A stretch of 64,000 bases of DNA from Clostridiales bacterium (GTDB lineage Bacteria > Bacillota > Clostridia > Oscillospirales > Oscillospiraceae). Position numbers and translations under genes: made by a program. The DNA lies in the NCBI GenBank assembly GCA_902362775.1, contig CABIXV010000001.1:88520-152519 (forward strand), read 5' to 3'. The notes beneath the pieces are model-generated. The model was not told the DNA's origin, made no database searches, and saw only the letters and a list, made by a program, of their open reading frames with translations. Shown piece by piece: positions 16,160 through 27,391 of this stretch. The stretch's first letter is position 1; each line of letters begins with the position of its first letter.

Positions 16160-16235
16160 GCGAGTGTAGCTCATCTGGTAGAGCGCCACCTTGCCAAGGT
16201 GGAGGTAGCGAGTTCGAGCCTCGTCACTCGCTCCA
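16160..16235 (+). tRNA. tRNA-Gly (anticodon GCC)
   Basis: A 76-base cloverleaf: acceptor GCGAGTG paired with CACTCGC, D-loop GTAGCTCATCTGGTAGAGC, anticodon stem and loop CCACC-TTGCCAA-GGTGG with anticodon GCC, a variable loop, a T-arm with GTTCGAG, discriminator T and an encoded CCA. It reads GGC and GGU glycine codons. It is transcribed alone between its own promoter and a strong terminator. Confidence 0.95.
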
Positions 16236-16240
16236 AGTGG

Positions 16241-16271
16241 AAAGACACGACATATGTCGTGTCTTTCTTTT
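16241..16271 (+). terminator. Terminator of tRNA-Gly
   Basis: A perfect 26-base palindrome (AAAGACACGACAT and its complement, 16241-16266) is followed by CTTTTT. It starts six bases after the tRNA CCA end. Confidence 0.9.
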
Positions 16272-16384
16272 TGAATTTTCGTGCCCAGCCACTGTCCCTT
16301 CAGGGCAGGTCAGCGGTCCCTTATTCAGCCCTGTGGTAAAGGGTTACGCTCCCCTTTACTTCACCAAAGAAAGGAATCGGAAGT

Positions 16385-17602
16385 ATGGAACTCTTACACA
16401 AGTGGAACCATATCAGCCTAGTCAAACGGATCATCGTGGGACTTATTCTGGGCGCCGCTCTAGGCGCCCTCCTGCCTCAGGCCTCCGTCATCGGTATCCT
16501 GGGCACTCTGTTCGTCAATGCCTTGAAGGCTCTGGCCCCTCTGCTGGTCTTTTTCCTCGTCCTTCACTCCCTCTCACAGCATAAAAAGGGAGCTAAGAGC
16601 AACATGTCCGCTGTGATCGTCTTTTATCTGATTGGCACCTTTCTGGCCGCGCTGTGCGCCGTGGTGACCAGCTTTCTCTTTCCATCCACTCTGATTTTGG
16701 CCGAGCAGGCCGAGCAGGCTGCCCCTGGCGGCATCGCTGACGTGCTCCAGAATCTGCTGAACAGCGCCGTAAGCAACCCCATCTCCGCCATCGCTGAAGC
16801 AAACTATATTGGCGTGCTGCTGTGGGCCGTTGTCTTTGGACTAGCCATGCGTGAGGCCGGCGAGGGCACCAAGACCGTACTGGGCGACATCTCCAATATG
16901 CTGTCCTCCGCAATCCGATGGGTCATTAGCTGCGCCCCCTTCGGCATCCTAGGGCTTGTCTATACCACGGTATCCGATACCGGCTTTGAGTCCTTTCTGA
17001 ATTATGGCCGGCTAATTCTGGTCTTAGTAGGCTGTATGCTCCTGGTAGCTCTGGTCGTCAACCCCATCATCGTCTACCTGGCTATTCGGAAAAATCCCTA
17101 TCCCCTGGTCTTTCGATGTCTGAAGGACAGCGGCATCATGGCTTTCTTTACCCGCAGCTCGGCGGCTAATATCCCGGTGAATATGAAGCTGTGTGAAGAC
17201 TTGGGTCTGGATAAGGAGAAGTACTCCGTTTCCATTCCCCTGGGAGCCACTATTAACATGGCTGGCGCTGCCATCACTATTACCATCCTTACCCTGGCCG
17301 CCGCCAACACGCTGGGGATTTCTGTGGACTTTCCCACTGCCCTCCTGCTGAGTCTGGTTTCCTCTGTGGCCGCCTGTGGCTCCTCCGGCGTGGCGGGAGG
17401 CTCGCTGCTCCTTATCCCAATGGCCTGCAGTATGTTCGGTATCTCCAGCGACATAGCCATGCAGGTGGTCGGCATCGGCTTTATTATCGGTGTCATACAG
17501 GACTCCTGTGAAACCGCACTTAACTCCTCCTCCGATGTGCTGTTCACTGCTGCGGCCGAGTTCCGCGGCCGCAGGAAAGCCGGACTGGATATGGGGTATT
17601 GA
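16385..17602 (+). CDS. sstT: Serine/threonine:Na+ symporter SstT
   Basis: A 405-aa member of the dicarboxylate/amino acid:cation symporter (SLC1-like) family, best matched by SstT, which imports L-serine and L-threonine with sodium. Signatures include [19 protein letters not shown] (hairpin and substrate region), [17 protein letters not shown] (the NMxGxxI cation and substrate site) and [18 protein letters not shown]. About eight membrane segments plus two re-entrant hairpins are visible. The RBS AAAGGAA precedes ATG 16385. Together with sdaAB/sdaAA upstream this gives a serine uptake and deamination route. A strong terminator follows. Confidence 0.93.
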   Translation: MELLHKWNHISLVKRIIVGLILGAALGALLPQASVIGILGTLFVNALKALAPLLVFFLVLHSLSQHKKGAKSNMSAVIVFYLIGTFLAALCAVVTSFLFPSTLILAEQAEQAAPGGIADVLQNLLNSAVSNPISAIAEANYIGVLLWAVVFGLAMREAGEGTKTVLGDISNMLSSAIRWVISCAPFGILGLVYTTVSDTGFESFLNYGRLILVLVGCMLLVALVVNPIIVYLAIRKNPYPLVFRCLKDSGIMAFFTRSSAANIPVNMKLCEDLGLDKEKYSVSIPLGATINMAGAAITITILTLAAANTLGISVDFPTALLLSLVSSVAACGSSGVAGGSLLLIPMACSMFGISSDIAMQVVGIGFIIGVIQDSCETALNSSSDVLFTAAAEFRGRRKAGLDMGY

Positions 17603-17652
17603 TGGAGGGCCATTCCCTCCATGCGTCTAAAACAGTGGGTTAAATATAATAA

Positions 17653-17694
17653 GGAGACACTGCCCTGGATTTTCCGGGCAGTGCCTCCTTTTTT
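17653..17694. terminator. Terminator between sstT and the V-ATPase operon
   Basis: The stem GGAGACACTGCCC / GGGCAGTGCCTCC (one mismatch, loop of 10) is followed by seven T on the plus strand, ending sstT. On the minus strand it is followed by TTATTATATTT and can end the convergent V-ATPase transcript as well. Confidence 0.85.
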
Positions 17695-17740
17695 ATCTTG
17701 TCCCACTGACAAAGTGAGGAAACATACAGTAAAACCGTCC

Positions 17741-18454
17741 TTAAACCTCTTGCGGCGCCTCACCTGAAGCCCTGAAAACCTTTGCGGCTCTAGCGTTCTC
17801 GGCTCTCCGATCCTCGATGGCCTCCTTCAGAAGCATATCCTTCACCTTCATCAGTCGAATGGTGTTGGCCCGCTCGTTTTCATCCAGCTTCATGGTGATA
17901 TACTTGATATTTTCCTGCATCTCCGGGATCTTCACATACTCCAAAGCGTTGACCCGGCGGCGGGTCTTCTCGATCTCCTCCGCCAAAAGCTGTGAGGTCT
18001 TTTCGATCTCCGCCAGCTTCAGCATATCCTGGAACACCTGTGACATAGCGTCCACCGCGTCGTCCAGCTCGCCGCTGGTCTGGGCAAAGCCATAGGGATA
18101 GATCTCCCCTGGGTCCTGGCTGCTGGTGCGGAATTCATATTTGGGCACGTCCACTGACATGATGTTCTGGAAGGTCATATCCAGCTCCACAGACTGCTTG
18201 GGGTAGAGCAGGGACTGCTCCAGCATCTCTGGAGACATCAGAGCCGCGGCCACAGTGAAAGAGCCGTGGGCCCGCATAAGCCCCTCCTCCACCCGGCGGC
18301 GCAGGGAACGATTCTCTCGAATCACGTCCATAAACTGCTTCATCAGCTCATCTCGCTTATCCTTGAGCAGCTTATGGCCCCGCTGGGCGGTCTTTAGCCG
18401 GCCCTTGAGCCGGGTGAGCTCCATACGGGTGGGATTGATGGTCGTGGAAGGCAT
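17741..18454 (-). CDS. ntpD: V-type ATP synthase subunit D (central stalk)
   Basis: A 237-aa subunit D, the rotating central-shaft coiled coil of the V1 part. It has two long helices: an N-terminal one (TRMELTRLKGRLKTAQRGHKL is the family start) and a C-terminal one (RRVNALEYVKIPEMQENIKY), with a variable middle. Length is normal to slightly long. It is the last gene of the V-ATPase operon, 12 bases after ntpB, and has a GGGGGGAG box before the ATG. Confidence 0.95.
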   Translation of the reverse strand: MPSTTINPTRMELTRLKGRLKTAQRGHKLLKDKRDELMKQFMDVIRENRSLRRRVEEGLMRAHGSFTVAAALMSPEMLEQSLLYPKQSVELDMTFQNIMSVDVPKYEFRTSSQDPGEIYPYGFAQTSGELDDAVDAMSQVFQDMLKLAEIEKTSQLLAEEIEKTRRRVNALEYVKIPEMQENIKYITMKLDENERANTIRLMKVKDMLLKEAIEDRRAENARAAKVFRASGEAPQEV

Positions 18455-18466
18455 TTCACTCCCCCC

Positions 18467-19843
18467 TTAGTCCTTCTTGGGCAAATACTTGTCGATATAC
18501 TCCGGCTTGATCCGCTTCAACTCACTCCGGGGCAGGATAGATAGCAGCTCCCAGCCCAGATCCAGCGTCTCCTCAATCGAGCGGTTCTCATCTGTCCCCT
18601 GAGAAACGTACCGCTTTTCAAATTCATCCGCAAATTTAGCATAGAGCAGGTCGGTGGGGCTCAACGCCGCCTCGCCCAGGATGGACATGAGCTCCTTGTT
18701 CTCCTTTCCGGTGGCGTAGGCAGAAAAGAGCTGATTCATGGTGCCTGAGTGGTCCTCCCGGGTCTTGCCCGCTCCGGTGCCCTTGTCCTTTAGACGGGAC
18801 AGGGATGGCAGTACGTCCACCGGGGGATTGATGCCCCTACGGTACAGCTCCCTGGAAAGAATGATCTGCCCCTCGGTAATATAGCCGGTCAGGTCGGGAA
18901 TGGGGTGGGTCTTGTCGTCCTCCGGCATAGTCAGGATAGGGATCAGGGTAATGGATCCCTCCTTGCCCAGCTGGCGGCCTGCCCGCTCGTACAGGGTCGC
19001 CAGGTTGGTATACAGGTAACCGGGGTAGCCCCGGCGGCCTGGGACCTCCTTCTTGGCGGCGGAGACCTCCCGTAGCGCCTCGGCATAGTTGGTGATGTCG
19101 GTCATGATGACCAGTACGTGCATATTCTTCTCAAAGGCCAGATATTCCGCCGCCGTCAGGGCCATGCGGGGCGTGGCGATACGCTCCACTGCCGGGTCGT
19201 TGGCCAGATTGGTAAACAGCACCGTACGGTCGATGGCGCCGGTACGCCGGAACTCCTGGACGAAGAACTCCGACTCCTCAAAGGTGATGCCAATGGCGGC
19301 GAAAACCACGGCGAAGTTGGATTCCCCATCCAGCACCTTGGCCTGCCGGGCGATTTGGGCCGCCAAAGCGGCGTGAGGCAGGCCGGACCCGGAGAAGATA
19401 GGCAGCTTTTGGCCGCGGACCAGGGTGTTCAGCCCGTCAATGGTAGAGATACCCGTCTGAATGAACTCATTGGGGTAGTTGCGGGCGGCGGGATTCATGG
19501 CCAGACCGTTGATATCCCGATACTCGTCGGCCAGGATGGCTGGGCCGCCGTCAATAGGCTCCCCCATGCCGTTAAACACCCGGCCCAGCATATCTCCGGA
19601 CACCCCCAGTTGAAGAGGGTGTCCCAGGAACCTGATTTTGGAGTCCGCCAGATTGATACCGGCTGAGTTTTCAAACAGCTGGACCACTGCGGTATTCCCG
19701 TTTACTTCCAACACCTGACAGCGGCGGACGGTGCCGTCGGTCAGTTCGATCTCTCCCAGCTCGTCATAGGTGACGCCCTGTACCCGGTCCACCACCATTA
19801 GGGGGCCGGATATCTCCTGTATCGTCTTATACTCTCGGATCAC
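18467..19843 (-). CDS. ntpB: V-type ATP synthase subunit B
   Basis: A 458-aa non-catalytic nucleotide-binding-type subunit B of the V1 hexamer. The Walker A position reads [13 protein letters not shown], lacking the GKT lysine, as is normal for B. It also shows [20 protein letters not shown] and the segment [26 protein letters not shown], given here as two family blocks ([19 protein letters not shown] and ITEGQI). It overlaps ntpA by four bases (ATGA) and precedes ntpD. Confidence 0.96.
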   Translation of the reverse strand: MIREYKTIQEISGPLMVVDRVQGVTYDELGEIELTDGTVRRCQVLEVNGNTAVVQLFENSAGINLADSKIRFLGHPLQLGVSGDMLGRVFNGMGEPIDGGPAILADEYRDINGLAMNPAARNYPNEFIQTGISTIDGLNTLVRGQKLPIFSGSGLPHAALAAQIARQAKVLDGESNFAVVFAAIGITFEESEFFVQEFRRTGAIDRTVLFTNLANDPAVERIATPRMALTAAEYLAFEKNMHVLVIMTDITNYAEALREVSAAKKEVPGRRGYPGYLYTNLATLYERAGRQLGKEGSITLIPILTMPEDDKTHPIPDLTGYITEGQIILSRELYRRGINPPVDVLPSLSRLKDKGTGAGKTREDHSGTMNQLFSAYATGKENKELMSILGEAALSPTDLLYAKFADEFEKRYVSQGTDENRSIEETLDLGWELLSILPRSELKRIKPEYIDKYLPKKD

Positions 19844-21615
19844 AGTGCATCCTCTCCCTTCTCGGCAATGGCGCTGATCTCTTCCTCCATCTCCACCAAC
19901 AGGTTGGCGTAGGAGTCTTTATACAGATCAGCGGGGACGGACTTGGCCCGGCCGATCTTCTCCCGTGCGGGGATGGAGAACAGAGCGTTCAAATCGCCTC
20001 CCCGCTCTGACGCGCCCCGGCACTCCTGGTCGTACTGGTGGATCATAGCCAGCAGGCGGGCCTGGCGGTCATACTCCGAGTAGGAGTCGATGTCCGCGAA
20101 GGAGTTCTGCTGGAGGAAGTCCTCCCGGATCATCTTGGCAGTCTCCAAAGTAATCTGGTCCTTGGGGGACAGAGAGTCCTTGCCCACCAGCTGGACGATC
20201 TCGTTCAGGCTGGCCTCCTCCTGGAGGATGGCCATGGCCCATTCCCGGTTCTGCAGGAACTCCTTGCCCAGATTTTCATCATACCAGGGCTTCAGTGAGT
20301 CCAGATATAAGGAGTGGGAGGTCAACCAGTTGATGGCCGGGAAGTGGCGGCGATAGGCCAAGGAGGAGTCCAGGGCCCAGAACACCTTGACGATACGCAT
20401 GGTGGCCTGGGACACGGGCTCGGACAGGTCGCCGCCCGGTGGGGACACGGCGCCCACGGCGGTCAGACTGCCCCGGCGGTCCCCATCGGACCCCAGACAG
20501 GCCACGGAGCCGGCCCGCTCATAGAACTGAGCCAGACGGGAAGACAGATAGGCTGGGTAGCCCTCCTCGCCGGGCATCTCCTCCAGACGGCCGGACATCT
20601 CACGCAAAGCCTCGGCCCAGCGGGAGGTGGAGTCAGCGATGACGGCCACGGCGTAGCCCATATCCCGGAAGTATTCTGCGATAGTGATACCAGTATAAAT
20701 AGACGCCTCACGGGCGGCCACCGGCATATCAGAGGTGTTGGCGATGAGGACAGTCCGCTTCATCAGGGACTCTCCAGTGCGGGGGTCCACCAGTTCGGGG
20801 AACTCCCGGAGCACGTCGGTCATCTCGTTGCCCCGCTCGCCGCAGCCGATATAGACCACCAAGTCCACATCGGACCACTTGGCCAGGGCGTGCTGCATCA
20901 CCGTTTTACCAGAACCAAATGGGCCGGGGATGGCGGCGGTGCCCCCCTTGGCCACAGGGAAGAAAGTATCTACAATACGCTGGCCAGATTGGAGGGGAAT
21001 GACGGGGGGATACTTACGCTTATAGGGCCGACCCACACGGACGGGCCATTTTTGCATCATAGGCAGCTCCACCTGGGAGCCGTCCTCCTGCTCCAGAACA
21101 GCCACCGTCTCCGTAACGGTGAAGGCACCGGACTGAATGGACAGGATTTTCCCCTTCATTTTCGGGGGGATCATGATCTTATGGAGGATAGAGGATGTCT
21201 CCTGGACAGTGCCGATGACATCACCGCCCACCACCTGGGCCCCCGGTTGGACCGTGGGGACAAACTCCCACTTCTTTTCCCGATCCAGGGCAGGGACCTC
21301 CACACCGCGGGGCAGGTTGTTCCCCTGGACCTTTTTCATGATTTCCTCTAGGGGGCGCTGGATGCCGTCGTAAATATTTTCCACCAGACCGGGGCCCAGC
21401 TCCACAGACAGGGGGGCGCCGGTGGTGACCACCTCGGCCCCAGGGCCCAGTCCGGAGGTCTCCTCATAGACCTGAATGGAGGCAGAGTCTCCGGTCATGG
21501 TGAGGATCTCGCCGATGAGGCGCTGCTGGCCCACACGGACCACGTCGGCCATATTGGCCTCCTCCATACCGGTGGCCACCACCAGCGGGCCGGAGACCTT
21601 GACGATCTTTCCCAT
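19840..21615 (-). CDS. ntpA: V-type ATP synthase catalytic subunit A
   Basis: A 591-aa catalytic subunit A of the V1 motor. The Walker A motif GPFGSGKT is at residues 231-238, the catalytic-Glu block GCGERGNEM at about 257-265, and the Walker B-type region [20 protein letters not shown] further on. The extra non-homologous region typical of A subunits lies at about 115-190. It is coupled to ntpB by a four-base overlap and lies 40 bases after a GNAT gene that splits it from ntpG (subunit F). ATP hydrolysis or synthesis here drives the ion-pumping rotor. Confidence 0.97.
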   Translation of the reverse strand: MGKIVKVSGPLVVATGMEEANMADVVRVGQQRLIGEILTMTGDSASIQVYEETSGLGPGAEVVTTGAPLSVELGPGLVENIYDGIQRPLEEIMKKVQGNNLPRGVEVPALDREKKWEFVPTVQPGAQVVGGDVIGTVQETSSILHKIMIPPKMKGKILSIQSGAFTVTETVAVLEQEDGSQVELPMMQKWPVRVGRPYKRKYPPVIPLQSGQRIVDTFFPVAKGGTAAIPGPFGSGKTVMQHALAKWSDVDLVVYIGCGERGNEMTDVLREFPELVDPRTGESLMKRTVLIANTSDMPVAAREASIYTGITIAEYFRDMGYAVAVIADSTSRWAEALREMSGRLEEMPGEEGYPAYLSSRLAQFYERAGSVACLGSDGDRRGSLTAVGAVSPPGGDLSEPVSQATMRIVKVFWALDSSLAYRRHFPAINWLTSHSLYLDSLKPWYDENLGKEFLQNREWAMAILQEEASLNEIVQLVGKDSLSPKDQITLETAKMIREDFLQQNSFADIDSYSEYDRQARLLAMIHQYDQECRGASERGGDLNALFSIPAREKIGRAKSVPADLYKDSYANLLVEMEEEISAIAEKGEDAL

Positions 21616-21655
21616 AGGCTAAACCTTCTTTCTTCTGGCTCTGTTCCACTGGCCT

Positions 21656-22156
21656 TCAAAGGAGGGGGCGCTGCCGCAGGTTACCCTGGTAGCTGCCCAC
21701 TTCCATTGAGCCCACATAGGAGAAGCCAAGTCGTTCATAGTAGTCATTCAGCGCTGGATTGTTCCGTCCACAGTCCAGACGCAGATAGTCCTTCCCCATG
21801 GCTTTGGCCAGTGCCATACACTGCCTTAGCATCCGCTCCCCGGCGCCTGGGGTATCTGGGTCAGCGGCCAGGTTATGGACATAGAGCGCGGACCCCCCAG
21901 CAGGCCAGCGATCATCCTCTTCCAGCAGCACCGCCACCACATCGGGCGTCCCGTCAGGCCTCCACAGGCCATAGAGCTCCCCATTTCGGGCCCGCTCCTG
22001 GAAATAGGTCAGGGGATAGTAGGTAAGATAGTCGTCCCGCTCCCACTGACGTATCCCCCGCTCCTCCAGCCAGGTGATCCGTCTGAGGATCAGCTGGAAA
22101 AGCCGCGGTGCCTCTTCCAGAGAGGCAAGACGGAGGACCTCTTCCTGGTCCGTCAT
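21656..22156 (-). CDS. GNAT-family N-acetyltransferase inserted in the V-ATPase operon
   Basis: A 166-aa acetyltransferase of the GNAT fold: strand-helix start, DVVAVLLEEDDRWP, VHNLAADPDTPGAGERMLRQCMALAKAMGKDYLRLDC (acetyl-CoA-binding loop plus following helix) and NDYYERLGFSYVGS near the C-terminus. The acetyl-CoA loop is PGAGERML rather than the textbook RGxGIG, as in several small GNATs. Its ATG overlaps the stop of the subunit F gene by four bases, so it is coupled to V-ATPase synthesis. The substrate is unknown; acetylation of an ATPase subunit is only a guess. Confidence 0.85.
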   Translation of the reverse strand: MTDQEEVLRLASLEEAPRLFQLILRRITWLEERGIRQWERDDYLTYYPLTYFQERARNGELYGLWRPDGTPDVVAVLLEEDDRWPAGGSALYVHNLAADPDTPGAGERMLRQCMALAKAMGKDYLRLDCGRNNPALNDYYERLGFSYVGSMEVGSYQGNLRQRPLL

Positions 22157-22461
22157 AGGATATCAGCGCCCACAGCCCGCTCTACCGCGGTCTTAATATT
22201 GGCCATGCCGATACCCAGGGGACCCTCCTTTCCGGGAATTAAAATGATCGCCGGGGTCAGCGCATCCTTATACCGCGCGATGTCAGCCGTCAGTTTGGTG
22301 GCCAGCTGCTCGGTCATATAGATAATGGCGTAATTCTCCCTGGCCAGCCGGTGGAGCGTCTCGTGCCCCTCCTCCGGGCCAGCCACAGGGTATACATCCA
22401 GCCCCAGGGCCTTAAAGCCCAGGACGCTGTCTACGTCGCCCATCACCGCGATCTTATACAT
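22153..22461 (-). CDS. ntpG: V-type ATP synthase subunit F
   Basis: A 102-aa subunit F, a small alpha/beta protein bound to the central stalk with subunit D. The family start KIAVMGDVDSVLGFKALGLD, the strand YAIIYMTEQLA and the loop LIPGKEGPLGIGM are present. Normal length. It lies 15 bases after ntpC and is coupled to the downstream GNAT gene. In the Enterococcus nomenclature this subunit is NtpG. Confidence 0.95.
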   Translation of the reverse strand: MYKIAVMGDVDSVLGFKALGLDVYPVAGPEEGHETLHRLARENYAIIYMTEQLATKLTADIARYKDALTPAIILIPGKEGPLGIGMANIKTAVERAVGADIL

Positions 22462-22476
22462 CTCCAGCCACCCCCC

Positions 22477-23469
22477 TTATACATAGGTCTGCCGAAGCCG
22501 GGCCCGGATGGTATCTCCGTCCAGTCCAGCTGCCCGCCCGGCAAAGATGGTGCGGACTGCCGTAAACTCCAGCTCCTTGGCATAGAGGTAGCCGATGACC
22601 GTCTGCTCCCCAAAGGGGACCATGCGGGCGGCGGCCAAATAGGCTGTAAGCGCATCGTCACAGGCCTTTTCAAAGGCGGTCAGAGATCCTCCACCGGGCA
22701 GGGCTACCTTGGCCCCCAGCTGGGCGGCCTGGGCCAGGGGTCCCGACTGGAACACCTCGCCCAGTGTGTCTGCCCGGGCGGAAGCTACTGTCTGCTGAGA
22801 CACATTTCCTCCTGGCAGCAGCACCCGGCGCAGGAAGTCTCCCTCTTTGCCCATTCGGGCCGCCCGGACAGCGGTCCGAAGATTGGCCACATCCACACTC
22901 AGCCGGACATAGCCCAGGAGGAAGGGGCTGCCCAGCGCCTTGGCCAGTCGTTCCATCTCCTGATAGCAGCTTCGGTCCAGAAGCAGATCGGCCTGCTGGG
23001 GATCCCGGCTCTCCCTTAGAAGGGTCCATGCTTGGGCCATAGCCCGCTGGAACTCCTCTGAACAGCCCTGGAGCTCCTCCCGCCGCCATCCCTCCAGCAG
23101 CTCTCTGGGGTCATACCGCCCACCGGCCAGCAGCAGGCGCTCTGGGTCGGCGCCCACAGCCTGGGCCTTCAGAATAACCTTGGCGTTGTGATAATCATAT
23201 TTCAATTGGAATATCTCCGCCAGGCGGGGATCTGGTACCGCCCCGGCGATGTCTCGGAAGGTATCGGCCCGGGCCTGGGCAAGCACGCCCTCCAGCCCGC
23301 CTCCTCTATCCTCCGGGTAACCGCACTCGGTGAGGATCTTCATAGCCTCCCCGTTCTCCCTGGCGTCAATCATCCGGTCCATCCTCTCCCTTGTCAGCAG
23401 GCGGTTCTCCATGGCCCGGATCCTGGTAGAAATGGACAGGTAGTCTATATCCTTTATCTGGTGGGACAA
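22477..23469 (-). CDS. ntpC: V-type ATP synthase subunit C
   Basis: A 330-aa subunit C (homologue of V-ATPase d), the funnel that links the central stalk to the membrane rotor ring. It is largely helical, with IKDIDYLSISTRIRAME at the start and VIGYLYAKELEFTAVRTI near the end. I start it at TTG 23469, seven bases after a GGGAGGG box; the frame is open further upstream but there reads through a palindromic repeat. The 110-base gap to ntpE is unusual for this tight operon and is filled by that repeat. Confidence 0.92.
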   Translation of the reverse strand: MSHQIKDIDYLSISTRIRAMENRLLTRERMDRMIDARENGEAMKILTECGYPEDRGGGLEGVLAQARADTFRDIAGAVPDPRLAEIFQLKYDYHNAKVILKAQAVGADPERLLLAGGRYDPRELLEGWRREELQGCSEEFQRAMAQAWTLLRESRDPQQADLLLDRSCYQEMERLAKALGSPFLLGYVRLSVDVANLRTAVRAARMGKEGDFLRRVLLPGGNVSQQTVASARADTLGEVFQSGPLAQAAQLGAKVALPGGGSLTAFEKACDDALTAYLAAARMVPFGEQTVIGYLYAKELEFTAVRTIFAGRAAGLDGDTIRARLRQTYV

Positions 23470-23495
23470 AATATTCCCTCCCTTACTTGAGAGTG

Positions 23496-23581
23496 GAGAG
23501 TTGGGCGTGGAGAGTGAAGATCCCGCGGGAAAGGGCATTTCTCCGCTCTTCCCCCTGACTCTTCACTCTGTCCCAACTCTC
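23496..23581. repeat. Palindromic repeat element between ntpE and ntpC
   Basis: The left arm GAGAGTTGGG (23496-23505) plus AGAGTGAAGA (23511-23520) is complementary to TCTTCACTCT (23560-23569) plus CCCAACTCTC (23572-23581). That gives two 10-bp stems with an asymmetric bulge around a 39-base GC-rich loop. The right end overlaps the ntpE stop codon. It resembles short intergenic palindromic repeats and would form a large hairpin in the operon mRNA. Confidence 0.65.
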
Positions 23582-24266
23582 AGGGGAACAGCACGCCGGC
23601 CACTTCCTTCTCCAGCTTCTCCCGCTGGAGGCGAACCAGTGTCTCAAAGGCGCAGTTTACCTCGATGTCCCCGTCCACCATGATGAAGCCACCCTTGATA
23701 GGCCGGGTCTCCTCGCTCAGGGTAAGCAGGCCGGTACCTGTAACCATGGCGGCAGTGGTGTTGACCACCTTTCCCAGGAAGGCTCCTACCTTGGATTCGG
23801 TAATCGCTTCGGGCAGTTCGGGGGCCACCCCTTTTACCAGGGCCTCGTTGGCTGCCACCACCACCTGTTTGCCCACCCGACTGCGGTCCTGGGGGGAGAA
23901 GATGAGCTGCTCCCGGCCAGTGGAAGACGCCTCCAGGGCCAGCTTGGTCAACAGCGCCACATACTCCTGCTCAGGCATGGCGCACAGCTTCTCCAGGGCC
24001 AGGTCAAATGCCTCGGCCAGCACCTCCTGCTTGGCGGCCAGCTCCAGCTTGCGCCGCTCCATCTGGGCGGCGGATTTCAGCCGCTCCAGCCGCTCGTCGG
24101 CGGTCCGGCGGCCACGGGCCAAAATCTCCTCCCGCTCTCGGTCGGCCTGGGCCTGGGCCTCCTCGCCGATGGAGCGGGCCTTTCGCTCCGTTTCCTCCAG
24201 AATGCGGGTCACTTCCGCCTCAGAGTCCTGAATGATCTTGGCCGTGATCTTTTCGATTCCTTCCAT
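23580..24266 (-). CDS. ntpE: V-type ATP synthase subunit E (peripheral stalk)
   Basis: A 228-aa subunit E. The N-terminal 110 residues form a long charged helix (EKITAKIIQDSEAEVTRILE, then repeated Ala/Glu/Arg) that pairs with subunit G/H as the peripheral stalk. The C-terminal half is a globular domain that caps the stator on A3B3 (GGFIMVDGDIEVNCAFETLV). It follows ntpK by 24 bases, and its stop lies in the palindromic repeat before ntpC. Confidence 0.93.
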   Translation of the reverse strand: MEGIEKITAKIIQDSEAEVTRILEETERKARSIGEEAQAQADREREEILARGRRTADERLERLKSAAQMERRKLELAAKQEVLAEAFDLALEKLCAMPEQEYVALLTKLALEASSTGREQLIFSPQDRSRVGKQVVVAANEALVKGVAPELPEAITESKVGAFLGKVVNTTAAMVTGTGLLTLSEETRPIKGGFIMVDGDIEVNCAFETLVRLQREKLEKEVAGVLFP

Positions 24267-24290
24267 ATGTTCGTCCCCTCTCGGTGGAAA

Positions 24291-26786
<2,496 letters not shown>

Positions 26787-26787
<1 letters not shown>

Positions 26788-27101
26788 CAGCGATTCACAA
26801 CCTTTTCTACGATTGCGCGGGCGGCCTGGTCCAGCCGGGTCCGAGCTGTCCGCTTCCACTGCTCACAGTCTAATTTGGCCTGTTCCAGTACCTTCTGGGT
26901 AGCCTTAGCCGCTTCTTCCTCTGTCTGAACCAGCATCTGACGGGCCTCATTCTCTGCTTCAGTCCGGCTATCCGCCAATAGCCGCTGGGCAGCTCGTTGC
27001 GCCACCAGCAGCTTTTGCTTGCTCTCGGCCATGGCCTCCTCCTTGCGGCGGTCGGCCTCCGCCTCGACCTGCGTCACCTTTTGGATGGCTTCCACTGCCA
27101 T
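26787..27101 (-). CDS. ntpF: V-type ATP synthase subunit G/H (peripheral stalk)
   Basis: A 104-aa, almost wholly helical and charged protein (ADRRKEEAMAESKQKL, EEEAAKATQKVLEQAKL) with coiled-coil heptads and no hydrophobic anchor. It is the stator partner of subunit E, called NtpF in Enterococcus and subunit H or G elsewhere. It is the first gene of the operon; the next gene starts within its stop codon. The GGTGGTGAGG stretch before the ATG serves as ribosome site. Confidence 0.9.
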
Positions 27102-27157
27102 ATCCTCACCACCTTTTCATCTTCATCCACGCTTCCTGATGAAATTATGTACCTTTT

Positions 27158-27186
27158 ATTCTATGTGAAATCACTTAGGAATGCAA
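27158..27186 (-). promoter_or_regulatory. Promoter of the V-ATPase operon
   Basis: Reading leftwards, TTGCAT (27186-27181), a 17-base spacer and TAGAAT (27163-27158) precede the first gene by about 55 bases. The surrounding 27102-27300 region is AT-rich and otherwise empty. Confidence 0.75.
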
Positions 27187-27354
27187 GCTTTATTTTATCT
27201 ATCTTTCGTATACCTTTTTTATAATGCGGCATTTTTCGTTTTATTTCACCCTCTATCGCACATCTTTTACGGGGTATTCCCTCTCTCTTTTGCGATAGTT
27301 TACAATTCCGTCATCTTTATTCCTGCATTTTCAGCCCCTCCCCTGAAAGGAAAA

Positions 27355-27390
27355 CAGCCGCCAGCTGCATAACGCAGCCAGCGGCTTCTG
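27355..27390 (-). terminator. Terminator of the TIM-barrel membrane protein gene
   Basis: A 12-bp stem (GCCGCTGGCTGC / GCAGCTGGCGGC with two G-U pairs) begins a few bases after the stop of the minus-strand gene at 27392 and is followed by TGTTTTCC. Confidence 0.75.
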
Positions 27391-27391
27391 T

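Noticed and set aside
20314..21351. A 345-codon plus-strand frame opposite ntpA
   Set aside because: Antisense shadow of a highly conserved ATPase subunit; His/Gly-rich composition.
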